Assembly: GCA_018806915.1 (NCBI GenBank)
Contig: JAGKQI010000020.1
Location: 434,001-498,000, forward strand
Length of the DNA stretch: 64,000 bases
Direction: 5' to 3'
Source of the DNA: Phytophthora colocasiae
Lineage: Eukaryota; Oomycota; Peronosporomycetes; Peronosporales; Peronosporaceae
The notes under the pieces are model-generated. The model ran no database searches. It was not told the DNA's origin and saw only the letters and a program-made list of their open reading frames with translations. Position 1 is the stretch's first letter, and every line of letters starts with the position of its first letter. Positions 43,647-54,299 of this stretch are shown here, piece after piece. Position numbers and translations under genes: made by a program.

Positions 43647-44661
43647 TTACTTCTTCTTGAAAATGCCGAAGTAAATAAGCAGCAGGATGGCGATAATGAT
43701 GAATCCCGCCGCAATGGACAGGGCCATGCGCTGGCGCTTGTCTCGTGCTGACATGCGGCCCACAATATTGCCACCACGACGAGCCATCTCATTAACCCCC
43801 TTCACCTTCGAGTGTGTAGCCTGAATTTTCTCGCGGTTTCGCCCTAGTTCCTCCCCAATTGCAAGTGCTAAACAGTCATGACCCAGCAATGTTAGGCCAA
43901 TACTCTGCATATCAGACCTCGCAAATAGCAATTGGCGTACCAACTTCTTCTGTGTCCGCGATTTCTTTTCGTGCAGCAGCCAATTTGTCCGTTGTTCCCT
44001 TCATCCTATACAGCAGCAGCAAGTCCCGTTAATATTTGTATCCTTTGATTCCTCTACATGTAGATACTAGACGTACTTGTTGGTTGCAGCTGCCATTCGA
44101 CTGCGGTGCTCTGCTGAAGCCTTCATTAAGCATAGCAGTATCGTTAGGACATGCATACCATCATCATCTAAAATAACAATAATCGTACGGCATTGCCATC
44201 GCGGTCGCCAAAAAGTCCTTCACGTTCCTCCTTCTCCCTGATTTTCTTGTGGTCTGCCGATAACGACGCCAGACTTTTCTTGTACTGATCTACCTTCTTG
44301 GAGAGTTCGCGACGGGTGGCTGCGTCCAAACTCCTCACCTCCAGCTCCATCTGCTGGATCTACATTTAAAAAAAAAAACGAAATCAGCTTCACTTCACCC
44401 TGTATGATCTCCACCGTCTTCTGCCTTACCAACTGCGTCGCCTGAGTCAACAAGTCGCCTACATGCACGATTCCCGCTTTCTTTTTGTCTGAAGCCATAT
44501 CAAAACCAATTATTAGTCTCAAAACACACTCGCGATTTTCAAGACAAAGTGCCGCGTCCACCTTTCTGATCCTCGTACGACGCGATTTCGCTGAGTTTCT
44601 TGGAGATGTCGCTAGTCAGCGTACGGTACTCCTCGTCGTATCCGTCGAAGATAGTGGTCAT
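43647..44661 (-). CDS. VTI1: Vti1-type Qb-SNARE
   Basis: Six exons: 44661-44562, 44488-44430, 44359-44189, 44120-44077, 44005-43941, 43867-43647; 219 residues, the normal Vti1 size. The N-terminus (MTTIFDGYDEEYRTLTSDI) begins a three-helix Habc domain. The SNARE helix runs through IGEELGRNREKIQATHSKV to a single C-terminal anchor (MALSIAAGFIIIAILLLIYF) with a short lysine end. Vti1 works in fusion at the trans-Golgi, endosomes and vacuole. Exon 4 is only 44 bp and its acceptor (ATGAAG/GCT) is chosen by frame and alignment, so it is the least sure join. Confidence 0.88.
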
Positions 44662-44933
44662 TCTGCTTGACACTCGGGGGAAAGCAACTAACTTGGCCGG
44701 CCAGAGACTTCTGCTAAGGAAAATCAAGCAAAGAATGCGGGAACCCAATTTATCGCACCTTTTTTTAGTCATTGATGTAGAACACACCATTTTAATATCA
44801 TACACCTAATAAGGTGTATGTTTACCTTTATTTAAGGGTGTCCGTGGAAACGATCGATGCCGCGTGTCATTCTACAAGTTGACACCAAAGCGGCTCTACG
44901 TGGAGGCCTGTTGCTCAAGTAATTATCTTAATA

Positions 44934-45554
44934 ATGCGTCGTGGATTCCTGACTTTGTTGCTAGTGGCAATGGCCGTGTTGGCTGCTGTGGGAATGGCCG
45001 ACACTGAGCCGGAAGAGGTGGCGGTGGATGTGGATAGCGACCTGATCATCGAGGAGGACACCCTAGAAACGGCGGAGACCCCGGACCAAGCGGATGCTGT
45101 GCCGATGCAGGAGATCGACCCGCGTTTAACTCCGGAAGCCATTGAGAAGGTTTTCTCCAAGTTGTCGGCTAAGTGTCTTAAGCAGGTGCAAGAGAACCCG
45201 ACAGACCCCACGCAGGTGTCGGACCGCTGTCGTGCTGAAGTGGCCCGTCGCATTCAACGCTACCTTGAGCGTCTGGACAAGGAAGAGAAAGGAGAGACGG
45301 AAGAGGTGAAGACCGACAAGACGGCCAAGAAGCAGAAACGCCGCAGCCGCAAGAGCAAGAAGCAAACACGTGCCCAGCGCGAGGCTGCCAAGGCCCTGAA
45401 GAAGGAGTACCAGCAGACGCTGCAGACGATCCTTGGCTTCGTCGTGACGCTTGTTGCAATTATCGCTGGCGCTATGTTCTTCATTAATCGTAAGCTTAAG
45501 GCTGCTGGCATGTACTTCCCAGACCCGGACGCCAAGGCCACCTGTTGCAACTAG
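44934..45554 (+). CDS. orphan type I membrane protein, acidic then basic
   Basis: Intronless, 206 residues. Signal peptide (RRGFLTLLLVAMAVLAAVGMA), an acidic ectodomain start (EPEEVAVDVDSD), a helical part with two cysteines (KCLKQVQENP, DRCRAEVARRI), a highly basic stretch (KKQKRRSRKSKKQTRAQRE), and a transmembrane helix near the end (TILGFVVTLVAIIAGAMFF) with a short tail ending in CCN. No family recognised. It lies 272 bp from the divergent Vti1 start. Coding is supported by strong third-position GC and the coherent signal-to-anchor layout. Confidence 0.7.
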   Translation: MRRGFLTLLLVAMAVLAAVGMADTEPEEVAVDVDSDLIIEEDTLETAETPDQADAVPMQEIDPRLTPEAIEKVFSKLSAKCLKQVQENPTDPTQVSDRCRAEVARRIQRYLERLDKEEKGETEEVKTDKTAKKQKRRSRKSKKQTRAQREAAKALKKEYQQTLQTILGFVVTLVAIIAGAMFFINRKLKAAGMYFPDPDAKATCCN

Positions 45555-45747
45555 ACGTTGTGTCACCCTAACTACCGTAGTCGTAGACAGTCTTGTAGGT
45601 TTGATATCGGTGTGAAAAATGCATTGGCTGACTTTTAGTGAAATTCACTGAAAGCCTGACTTCTATGGGTTCTTTGTACGGGGGTATTTCTTGATGGTGC
45701 TATTTCTTGCCTTCAGCAGCAGCTCGAATGTGCATTACGCCGTGATA

Positions 45748-46977
45748 TTAAACTACCTCGATGGAGCCATGCTTCAATCCGTTCTTGGCTCCATTCTGCG
45801 AGACGATAAGCGGCGAGATTTCACCCTGCTTGGCTCCGTTGATGGCTCCGTTGGGATATACAGGATCACAGTGCTCAGTGTGCTTTTCTGACAGAACGAT
45901 GATGCCGCCCACGGTAGTGATGATGCTGAATGGGTAGACAACCAGTTGCCACCAAGAGTTCATCCCCGAAATCTCGCGGAAGAAAATTACACCCGAAATG
46001 GATCCGATCAGGATGAGGAAGGCCTGGTAGATCGCCACGAGATAAAGCGCGTCGTATTCACGCAGTCCTTGGTCCAGAACGTAAATGCCACCGCCTGCTG
46101 ATGACAAGGCAGCTACGAAAATGATGTAGGTCTCTGGGTTTGACCAGATAGCTCCACCTTCTGAAAGCAGTTCTACTGAGGCCTAGAAAACAAAAGTGTA
46201 AGCATTTGAAGAGAGTGACAGACACTATGAGACCAACTGCTCACCTTGAGGAAAAATAGATTGCCGCCGACTAACCCAGAAAGAGCACCAAATGCAAACC
46301 TTCTCCACCCGCTCTTCTTATCATAACTGCAAATCATCCACACCAACTAATATCAAAAGAGAAAACGTTGAAGTGCATTTGGGTCAGAGGTTTCAAGAAC
46401 AATACCATACCCCATCCAGTCATTTGAAGACGTACCACTACTGCAGCGCAGGCTGCGAAAATAGCGTACTCAATAAAAATGCGGCTTTGGAATAGTGCAA
46501 AGAGTTCTGCACTGTGGTGTGTCGGTGTGTCGTGGCTTCCTGAAATCCCGACAAGCACACAGCCCAGCAAGATGACTGCGGAGCCTCGGATATCGTGCGT
46601 AGACACCTTCTCATTGAGTAGGTACGGCGAAAGCACAATATTCCATACAACACTAAAGCCAGCCATTGGTGCCAAGATGGACTAAAAGAGATTGGCCATT
46701 GTACAACAAGGTACGAAGTCAGTTATCAAGCCACGTGGTCATACTGTATTGGCCGCAGCAATGGAAGGATTATTCACCACCTCACCTGTGCTGCGTACGC
46801 GTAGCTCATAGCGTCAAACACGGGGTTCAACAGGAACACACAGACGGTGGCTGCAGCCTTGACCGAAAGAGCTTGGGACGATGTGTGCGCCAACTTGAGC
46901 AGCACTTTACCCAGAGTGCCGAAGAGCGTGGCGGTGAGCGACAACGACACACCGATGACCCAGAGCTGCGACGCCAT
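45748..46977 (-). CDS. NIPA-like multi-pass transporter
   Basis: Four exons: 46977-46786, 46681-46436, about 46319-46245, 46182-45748; about 315 residues. Eight or nine hydrophobic helices are visible, with the DMT/NIPA-type pattern: a GLGKVLLK-like first helix, SILAPMAGFSVVWNIVLSPYLLNEK after the third, and Y-Q-A-F in the eighth. NIPA proteins move Mg2+ or related substrates, but the family also grades into other drug/metabolite transporters. The hydrophilic tail is short and polar. The exon 2/3 join is not resolved: the strong acceptor at 46327 is out of phase, and an in-phase one lies 7 bp on (before AAG AGC). Confidence in the fold is good, in the substrate low. Confidence 0.65.
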
Positions 46978-47388
46978 GACTGCTTCAAATCTAGCTATAA
47001 ATACCGGAACCCAGCACGTCGATGAATGGATCGATGGAGCGTAGCAGTCTCCAAGCCAAGCGGAAGAGAGCAAGAACTGCTCGACGTCGTACAAACTGAC
47101 GTTTTTTTTCGGAGTCAGCGCTTTACAACCTTGGACATGTAATATCTAGTATGGGAGGTTTTCAGCGGTCTACATGTATTTTTGATCACTTTGTGGGGAG
47201 TGTAACAACCAACAACAAAGCAAAGCTGTTTCGAAGTTGACGACAAGAAAATTTCTTCATATTTAATATGACTTGACTAAAAGCTTGCAATTGGCAGACA
47301 AACGAATGCAATAAATGAAAATGGCAGGCACTGACAGTTGTCGAGGGATCACATGCAAGCCAGCGCAAAAGGCGAGTAACTCGATCAC
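46978..47388. other. intergenic, no gene seen
   Basis: 411 bp between the NIPA-like gene's start and the end of the gene at 47389-48237, both on the minus strand. It must hold the promoter of the former and the 3' end of the latter. A run of T at 47102-47109 and AT-rich sequence follow. No conserved element recognised. Confidence 0.35.
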
Positions 47389-48237
47389 TTACACCGACAC
47401 GTGGGCTGTGCCGTTGGAAAAGGCTCCTTCCTCCTCATCATCTTCAATAGCTACTGAGCCGGATTCATCCAGCAGATCGTCGCCAGTGTCAGGGGCGTCT
47501 TGAGCTCCTCTGGTTGATGTCACATTAGCTTCAACGTCAACATCCAAGTCTGAGGAGCTCAAGACTGAGTCCAGGTTGTCGTCACCCTCACCCGACTGGG
47601 GTTGACCGATGACCAGGCCAGCCACCCCGACGATCGCCGCCAGTCCGCCGATGATCCCACAGATGACAACCACAGGGCCGTACGCGTCAATGAATGACTT
47701 GTTATCCGTCGAGTCGGTGCTACTGAGCTTCGTTACAAGCTCGTTCACCTCGTTGGCCGTACTGGTGACCTCTTTCTCATTCGGCTTCGTGTCCTCGCCC
47801 TTCGTCTCACCTTCTCCCGGTGATTTGCCTGACGTCTTAACACTTCCATGCTTGTACTCGACCACAGTCTCGTCCGTTGGCTCTTTCTTGGGTTCTCCCC
47901 TGTGGTGGTGGTGGCCTTTTCCAAACTTCTTGCCTGCGTCGGCTCCCTTCGACTCGATACGGACAGTACCGTGGTCATAGTTGCGCACAGTCTCACCGTT
48001 CTCCGTCACTTGCTCGCCTTCTTTCTTTTGCTTCTTGTGCGAGTGTTCCTTCAATGGAGCAGCGTTTTGCTCCGGGGCCGCCTCATTTAGGTGCACCTTG
48101 ACGTGCACCTTCACCACCTCCTGCTCCAGCTGCCGCAGCGGTGACACCAACTCGGCACCGACACCTGTGCTCGGCCCCTCGGACAGAACAACTGCCGCCG
48201 CCACACACAGCAACACCAGCGTTCGAGACAACACCAT
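47389..48237 (-). CDS. orphan type I membrane protein with His-rich ectodomain
   Basis: Intronless, 282 residues. Signal peptide (VLSRTLVLLCVAAAVVLS), then a strongly charged ectodomain with two related segments, one reading YDHGTVRIESKG and the next YKHGSVKTSGKS, plus a HHHH-containing basic patch (GKGHHHHRGEPKK). A transmembrane helix (VVVICGIIGGLAAIVGVAGLVIG) near ~190-213 precedes an acidic cytosolic tail (IEDDEEEGAF). The internal repetition suggests duplication inside the gene. No known family. Metal binding by the His patch is only a possibility. Confidence 0.65.
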   Translation of the reverse strand: MVLSRTLVLLCVAAAVVLSEGPSTGVGAELVSPLRQLEQEVVKVHVKVHLNEAAPEQNAAPLKEHSHKKQKKEGEQVTENGETVRNYDHGTVRIESKGADAGKKFGKGHHHHRGEPKKEPTDETVVEYKHGSVKTSGKSPGEGETKGEDTKPNEKEVTSTANEVNELVTKLSSTDSTDNKSFIDAYGPVVVICGIIGGLAAIVGVAGLVIGQPQSGEGDDNLDSVLSSSDLDVDVEANVTSTRGAQDAPDTGDDLLDESGSVAIEDDEEEGAFSNGTAHVSV

Positions 48238-48423
48238 GGATCTTCTCGTCCAGTTTCAAACTGTCTTCCGCCCTTGTCTTCGCTTCGATCGGTGGGTAAC
48301 AACACCTGATATAATCTTCTTAAACAGGATATTGAGTTTTCAGAGCAAAACTGACTTTTAATGATGTGGTGAACACATCATGTTCCGCAATATAGCTATT
48401 TAAACAGTATGCAACACATTGGC

Positions 48424-49314
48424 TTAGTGTTGTCTTGCTTGAGGCAATGCTCCCCAAGCGTAAGTCGCGTAGGAGAGATGGTTTTCAACACCCCAGCCAC
48501 CATACAGTTTTGTCGCTGATGGGGTTTTCTTCTCCATGCCAGCACCAGCTGCAACGAGGAATGGCATGAAATGGTCGGCTCTCGGGTGAGCTTGGAGGGC
48601 TCCGGGTGCCGAGTCCCATGCTAGCAATTTTTCTTGTCGTTGCGCGTATGTGAGGCCTCCCTCCTGCTCTTCCTCATCCTTTGTCAACACCAAGTCCAGC
48701 CATCCCTGGAAGTCGAGATTGGACTGCGGGATCTCGTCGTCTACTCCACGTAGACCATGCGTCGCCTGGCCAGAGCAGATGATCAGCGTGTCTTGATCTC
48801 TCAGCGGGGCCAACGCTCGGCCTAGCTCGAAATGAGCCCGCGCGTTCAACTTCCAGTTAATCGACAGCGTCACCACCGGGATATCGGCTTGGCGGCGGAT
48901 GAGGGTCATCGGGACGAACGCTGCGTGGTCAAATGCACGCAGCACTTGCGTCGCCTTGATCTTGCTTCTAGACAGCAGCGCTGCCACTTCGCTGGCAAAG
49001 TCGGGGTCGCCTTTGGCAGGGTAGGCCACTTTGTACGCATCTGGTGGGAACCCTTCGTAGTCGAACAGCATTCCTGGTGCAGGCGATTTCGAGATTTCGA
49101 AGCCAAGCCGATACGTCTCCCAATGCGCTGATACTAACAGGATCCGCTTCGGCTTGTGCGCTCCTCCAGGATAGAGTTTCTTGAAGATTGAGGCAACATT
49201 GCGAGCTGGCTTGCTTGTTCGGTTCTCCCCACCGTGCTTTAGCAGCCACAGAGGTCCGGGTCCGTGCGAGAGTGCAATGACTGGGTGGTGGTGGACGTCG
49301 TCGTCGGAGCTCAT
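48424..49314 (-). CDS. LigB/DODA-type extradiol dioxygenase, paralogue 5
   Basis: 296 residues, intronless, about 17 kb from the main cluster. Motifs: ALSHGPGPLWL, SAHWET, FDHAAFVPM (Gly to Ala after the histidine), GQATHG (Gly in place of Asn). The family histidines are kept, but the last two motifs vary from the other four copies, so substrate or activity may differ. A distinctive insertion of acidic residues (LTKDEEEQEGG) lies in the second half. Distance and divergence suggest an older duplication than the tandem run. Confidence 0.85.
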   Translation of the reverse strand: MSSDDDVHHHPVIALSHGPGPLWLLKHGGENRTSKPARNVASIFKKLYPGGAHKPKRILLVSAHWETYRLGFEISKSPAPGMLFDYEGFPPDAYKVAYPAKGDPDFASEVAALLSRSKIKATQVLRAFDHAAFVPMTLIRRQADIPVVTLSINWKLNARAHFELGRALAPLRDQDTLIICSGQATHGLRGVDDEIPQSNLDFQGWLDLVLTKDEEEQEGGLTYAQRQEKLLAWDSAPGALQAHPRADHFMPFLVAAGAGMEKKTPSATKLYGGWGVENHLSYATYAWGALPQARQH

Positions 49315-49555
49315 TGCAAACCAAGAAGACGACGCAAGGCGAGGAATTTTCGAAATGGCATTGGCACCATCGCTTACCTTGAGCTTGAGCTCTCAACACC
49401 ATGGTGGTTTGGTGCCATTCTATTGGTTGCCTTAATTTGATTGCGTAGGTGCAACTACAATGTGTTATCACTCGTCCAACAACTACATCATGTAGTCTAC
49501 ATGTAGTATTGTGTGTTGCTTGCTTCAGTTTGAGGCCATCGACTTGGAGAGAATT

Positions 49556-50788
49556 CTAGCTTGACTGAATGAGGAGAATTTTCTCCGTGGCTATGGTGAT
49601 TGGTCTTAACATTCCATACACGACGTCTCCAGAAAGCTCCACCGGTGCATCGTACTGGTCCCCCTTCCGTGCGTTGACCACCTGAACACCTAAAGTCAGC
49701 GTCACTTTCAAGCAGTTTAGTGCAGCGCGAGTTACCCGCTTAATATCGGCGATGGTGGATTCTCGAACTTCGTTGTCCCTCCACACAAAGTCGTCGCCAA
49801 ACTCATGGTAGTAGCGTGTATCCAGCATTTTCAGCGTTTGCTGCCCGGTAACGTGTGCATAATTATACGTGAGCAATAGGCGGCTTCTTCGACGGCTAAC
49901 TTGCTGTAGGTTACCTTCTGATCAATACGACAATAATGTCTACACAAGATCAAGAACCCAAACTCCATCACTCGCTGCAAAAGGCAACCGGATATCAGTA
50001 CCAAAATCGATCAACCTCAGTGTCTGTAAACGAAATCTTACGATGCGAACTTCGACGTAAATCTCGCCCAGATCTCGAATATCATCTGTACATACCCACA
50101 TATTATTACACTTATTGGTTGTACAGCCGTGGACACGGAAATATTGCAGCCCACACCTTCGAAAAGCAGCACCCGATCATAGAACAAAATCGCGACTTGC
50201 TGTTGTAGCTTTTCAAGCGGCAGCGGTTCCGACGTTTGATTGATTTTCAACGAATGCTCCTGGATGAACAACGTGAATAACCTCAATAGTACAGCAAGAT
50301 ATCTTCATCGCACCTACCTCTTGTGATGATACAGTTCCTGAATAACTCGTGCTGGATCATAGAACAACGAGTCCCAAGACACTGTCACCAGTGCACCAGG
50401 TAATAAGCACTACACCAACTACCTCACCTGTACGTGAAGTCAAACGATGAAGGTTCCCATTGTTCGCTGTATCCGTGTAATTTGGGGGTTAGCATTCCAC
50501 CTAGTTGTAGTCAAGCATTGGACCATCAAGACCCTGACAAACCACGCACGCAACAGTGTTGTTGTCTTCTATCCACTTGTGCAGAGCTTCCCTTGCGTCA
50601 AAGTGGATAGTTAACCCACTGGAAAAATGGTTGATCTCGAGCGAGCTGTCGGCAAACACGACCTCGGGCAGCGGGATTGCCGGACGTAAGCCAAGTTCTG
50701 CAGCCATCTTCTCGCGTTGTATGGAGCTCATCGCCGGTGCCTTGCGACAGGAAAAGCGCCATCCGCTGACCTCGCGAGTGGACTCCAT
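49556..50788 (-). CDS. TIPRL: TIP41-like PP2A-pathway regulator
   Basis: Exons rebuilt in part on the minus strand. Identified blocks are: 50788-~50520 (VSGWRFSCRKAPAMSS, LPEVVF..LEINH, IHFDAREALHKWI), a segment near 50495-50428 (YSEQWEPSSFDFTY), one ending in ILFYDRVLLFE near 50150, the D-D-I-R-D-L-G block near 50090-50042, and the C-terminal part ending at 49556 (QQTLKMLDTRYYHE). TIP41/TIPRL binds PP2A-type phosphatases and opposes TOR signalling. Joins between 50520 and 50230 are not settled: an intron of only ~32-38 bp near 50530-50490 and a micro-exon near 50372 are the simplest reading. The chosen ATG (50788) gives a standard N-terminus. Confidence 0.75.
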
Positions 50789-50862
50789 AGCAGGGGGCAC
50801 GGCGTTATGACGAACGGCAGCCGTCGAGCCTCGACTCGAGGTGCTCGTTCCACAATGAAAAT

Positions 50863-50881
50863 AAAACCCAGAGTGGGTTTT
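50863..50881. repeat. perfect 8-bp hairpin
   Basis: AAAACCCA, a 3-base loop (GAG), then TGGGTTTT. It lies about 75 bp upstream of the TIP41 start on the non-coding side, and could be a regulatory palindrome or a transcript-end hairpin. An adjacent CTCGACTCGAG palindromic stretch is near 50831. Confidence 0.4.
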
Positions 50882-52015
50882 TCAATCGTGATTTGTCACT
50901 TACCACCCACAGTCGACTGCAACTGGATAAGGAAGAGATAAGGCTTGCTCTCTCAAGACGATTCGATGGAGGCCGAAAAAGTTAAGTAGTCCTGTCTTCC
51001 GTTACGTTGCTTGTTGTAGTGTGGTGTCGCCGGCGGCATGCGATTCGGAGTGCAAGAGCAACATCCCTAAAGATACTTTCATGTGACGGGACGGGCTAGG
51101 ACAGGCGACCTTGAACTCGGCTGCGGCGAACGCTAACGTTTGGAGTTCACACCGCAAGCCACAGCGAGTACGTATTATTATCCTGACAATACTGTACAGT
51201 GCGGCATTCTCAAGCTGGCATGCCACGAAGTCCGTACGGTGCGGACCGGTATCCGAAGCTCAGGTGCAAGTTGCTGTGCAACCGGTTGAAGTGTCCTCGT
51301 CGACATCGCGACCGACAAGGTGGCTACACCACGCGGACTCGTCATCCTTCATTATCCACCAATCACAGGAATTATTTTGGACGAGAGTGGGAGAGAGACC
51401 AGAAACGTCTTGATGTACCATTGAAGAATGTGCAAGCATTTCTCATAAATATGCAATTCCACAGAACATATATTTTAATATTTACTAGCAAAATACGTTG
51501 ACCCTTCTTAAACAGATAAGAGTACCCAAATCTTTTTTAACACAATATAAAGTTTTACATTTTTCAAACTTCAATAGCCGGGACTTTTTTTACAGGAACC
51601 GTCGGTAAATGCTCATACTTCCTCGCTTCGCTTCGCTACTCCTTAGGCCGCTTGCAGCTTGATATGCGAATGTTTGTGACTTGTATTGCATCGATGTGTG
51701 CGTTTACATGTATTGCAGTATAGCCAACCTTACTGGTAGATCAAACAGTTCAGAGTTCTGCTTTACGTCAGTATCCAGCGACCAACTGTTCCTATTGGTC
51801 AACTCAGAACATACAAAACGCAAGTGAAACGGGTCACCGCTTTTCTCTGATGATGTGGCGTACCTCAGCTGTTGTCGGGTCGCACGTCCTCGGGCCCATA
51901 ACGGTGAAGACACGCAGAGCCGCATAAGCCGAAGAAGCCGCCGTGACCCAAGCCACTGCCGAGAAACCCCCTCACTTCACAGCGGCATTGTGCAGGACCA
52001 AGCGACAGAGCTAAG
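50882..52015. other. 1.1-kb gene-poor interval
   Basis: Largest gap in the window. Open frames on both strands (for example 51111-51413 plus) have no domain, no signal peptide, no splice-consistent extension and no codon bias like the neighbours, so I do not call them. The 51480-51600 part is AT-rich with several T and A runs. It should contain the promoter of the kinase at its right end. Confidence 0.4.
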
Positions 52016-54183
52016 ATGACGACGGGTGATGGAGGCATGGTTGTGCCGCACAACGTGTTTGCGAAACTGCCTTCGTACAACCCCTTCGTGGGCACATTCC
52101 ACCACGCACCAAGGTGCGAAGCGCTTTAGCTTCTCTCCTTCTTGTTTGATCTTGTTCCTCAATTGGCTGATTTTTTTTTTGTTTTGGGTTATATAGCGCT
52201 GGCAACCGTGGAGCTGTCTACTTCTCGAGTGACATTGTCGACATGGCGGAGCTCGAGGAACGCAAGAAGTTCCGTCACCACCCGCTCACCGGCATCTTCC
52301 ACTCTCTACCTGGATACTATGACCCACTGCACAAGCTGGCGTCTTGCCGCCGTGTCATGACAGCTGAGGGTATTTATTCCGACACCGAGTCACTTCGCTC
52401 GTTCGTGGCCATGGACATTACGGACAGCGAGGACTTCGCATCGCTCCAGCAACCGTCGCACATGAACAGAATGTACAGTGACTCGAGGTGCATCTCTAAC
52501 GCCGACCTCATGGAGCGTCCTCGCCGCTTTAGTGATGGAGATGCTGACCCGTTCTTCAATGGCAACAAAACCAACTCGCCCAACAACAAAAAGGACAGCA
52601 CTGTTGAGTACCATGACGAATCTACTGACAGCGACGTGGACGAAGACCTTGCAGCTCTAGAGCAGAGTATTTCTCGGTCGATGCCGCTGAATGTTCTGTC
52701 AGTTACGGACAAGTTCGATGTGCCACCCCCTGTTGGTGGTCTACCTCCTCGCCGTACCCCGTACAAGAAGGCAAGGAAATCGTCTGGAACGTCTTCCACC
52801 AGCACGGAAAGCGAGGTGTCCCCATCGAGATCTTTCATTTCCCAAAGTTACGAGCGTGCAGAGTTGGGTAAATCGGCAGGTTGCTCCGAGTTGACAGACG
52901 GATTCATCTCGACAGGTAAGGGCATTTTCCGAAAGGTTGGTTTCCGTTCGTCTCTGCATGAGCGCCCCAATACTATTAGCAAGAGCAAGCCCAAGACGCC
53001 TGTGAAGCTGAATCTTCAGCGCTCCGTGAGCGAAGGAGGATCGGATGATGATGTCAATAACGAGTACACTCAGGCAGCTCCTCGCATTCCCGCGAATCCG
53101 TTTGTGGCTAGACGCTTGAATGACGGCGATGAACTCCGTATTATGGCAATCCACCGCACAGGACGTCGTGACTCTTTGGCACTCAAGGATGATCAAGGCG
53201 CCAGCGACAGTGAGGACGAGTACAACCACCCAAAACCCTATTTTATTCACGAGAAGGCTGTCACTGAGCAATATGAGCTGGTTGGCGAAGACCAGTTGGG
53301 TGATGGCTCCTACGCTGTGGTCAAGCCTGCAATTCGTCGTGTCAACGGAAAAGAAGTCGCGATTAAGCAGATCCACAAGCGTTTCTTGCGTGACGAAGCT
53401 GCCAAGAATGCTGTGAGTCGCGAGATTGAGATCCACCTCCGTTTGCGTCACAAGCACATCGTACGACTATATGAGGTGTACGAGACCCCAGATTTCCTCT
53501 ATCTGGTTATGGCAAAGGCAACAAAGGGGAACTTGAAGGCTTTAATGCAGAGAAAGCGCATGCTTCCAGAGGCGCTTGCCGGCAAGTTGTCCCAGCAAAT
53601 TGTTCGTGCCGTACTATTCCTACACGATATGGGTGTTCTCCACTGCGACTTGAAGCCTGACAACATTCTGCTGAGTGATGCCAAGACGGCGAGCCAAGAT
53701 AGCGGCGAAAACTCACCAAATGGGCGCACCTCGCCTCCGAAGTCAGCCCTGGACCCGCACGCTGATGTTAAAGTTAACGACTACAACGTGGAGTTGTGTG
53801 ATTTCGGGCTGTCCGTGAAGGTGCCCGATGTTCGCTTCTTTAAGCTGACAGGTGATGTTCACAAGGTCCCTTTCACAGGAGTTACGGGCACCTCAGGCTA
53901 CATTGCCCCCGAGTTGCTGCAACAGCAGTCGTACGGCAAGCCGGTGGATATGTGGTCTGTGGGTATTATTATTTTCGAGATGTTGACCGGATATCAACCC
54001 TTCTACCCGCCGCATGCCTGCATCGAGGAAGACGCGGACTTTACAGACCGTGTGTGGAAGACAATCAGCGCAGATGCTAAGGATTTGGTTCAGCGTCTTC
54101 TGGAGCGTGATCCGACTAAGCGATTGACTGCAGCTGAAGCACTAGCGCACTCCTGGTTCGAGTCAGCCATGTTTGCCATTTAG
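52016..54183 (+). CDS. CAMK-type Ser/Thr protein kinase with long N-terminal region
   Basis: Exons 52016-52113 and 52197-54183; 694 residues. The catalytic domain (~377-690) has the Gly-rich loop GDGSYAVVK, VAIK lysine, catalytic HCDLKPDN (Cys in place of Arg of HRD), metal-binding DFGLS, and the APE-type GTSGYIAPE. The HRD arginine loss means activation-loop phosphorylation may not control it as in classical kinases. An insertion of ~35 residues after ILLSDAKT is polar. The ~370-residue N-terminus is Ser-rich, disordered and holds many S-P and R-x-x-S sites. Substrates are unknown. The first exon (AKLPSYNPFVGTFHH) is joined at AG/C by frame. Confidence 0.85.
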
Positions 54184-54299
54184 AATTGGCAAGTTGCATG
54201 CCCCGCTTTGGGCACGCAGAGATAAGCGAAGCGATGACGAAGAGTACGTTTTGGGTTATATCACAAAGTACAAAAGAAGAGTATACTGCGATCCTTATT

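Noticed and set aside
51111..51501. Two overlapping ~100-residue frames in the gene-poor gap
   Set aside because: No homology, no signal or membrane segment, and codon use unlike the neighbours.
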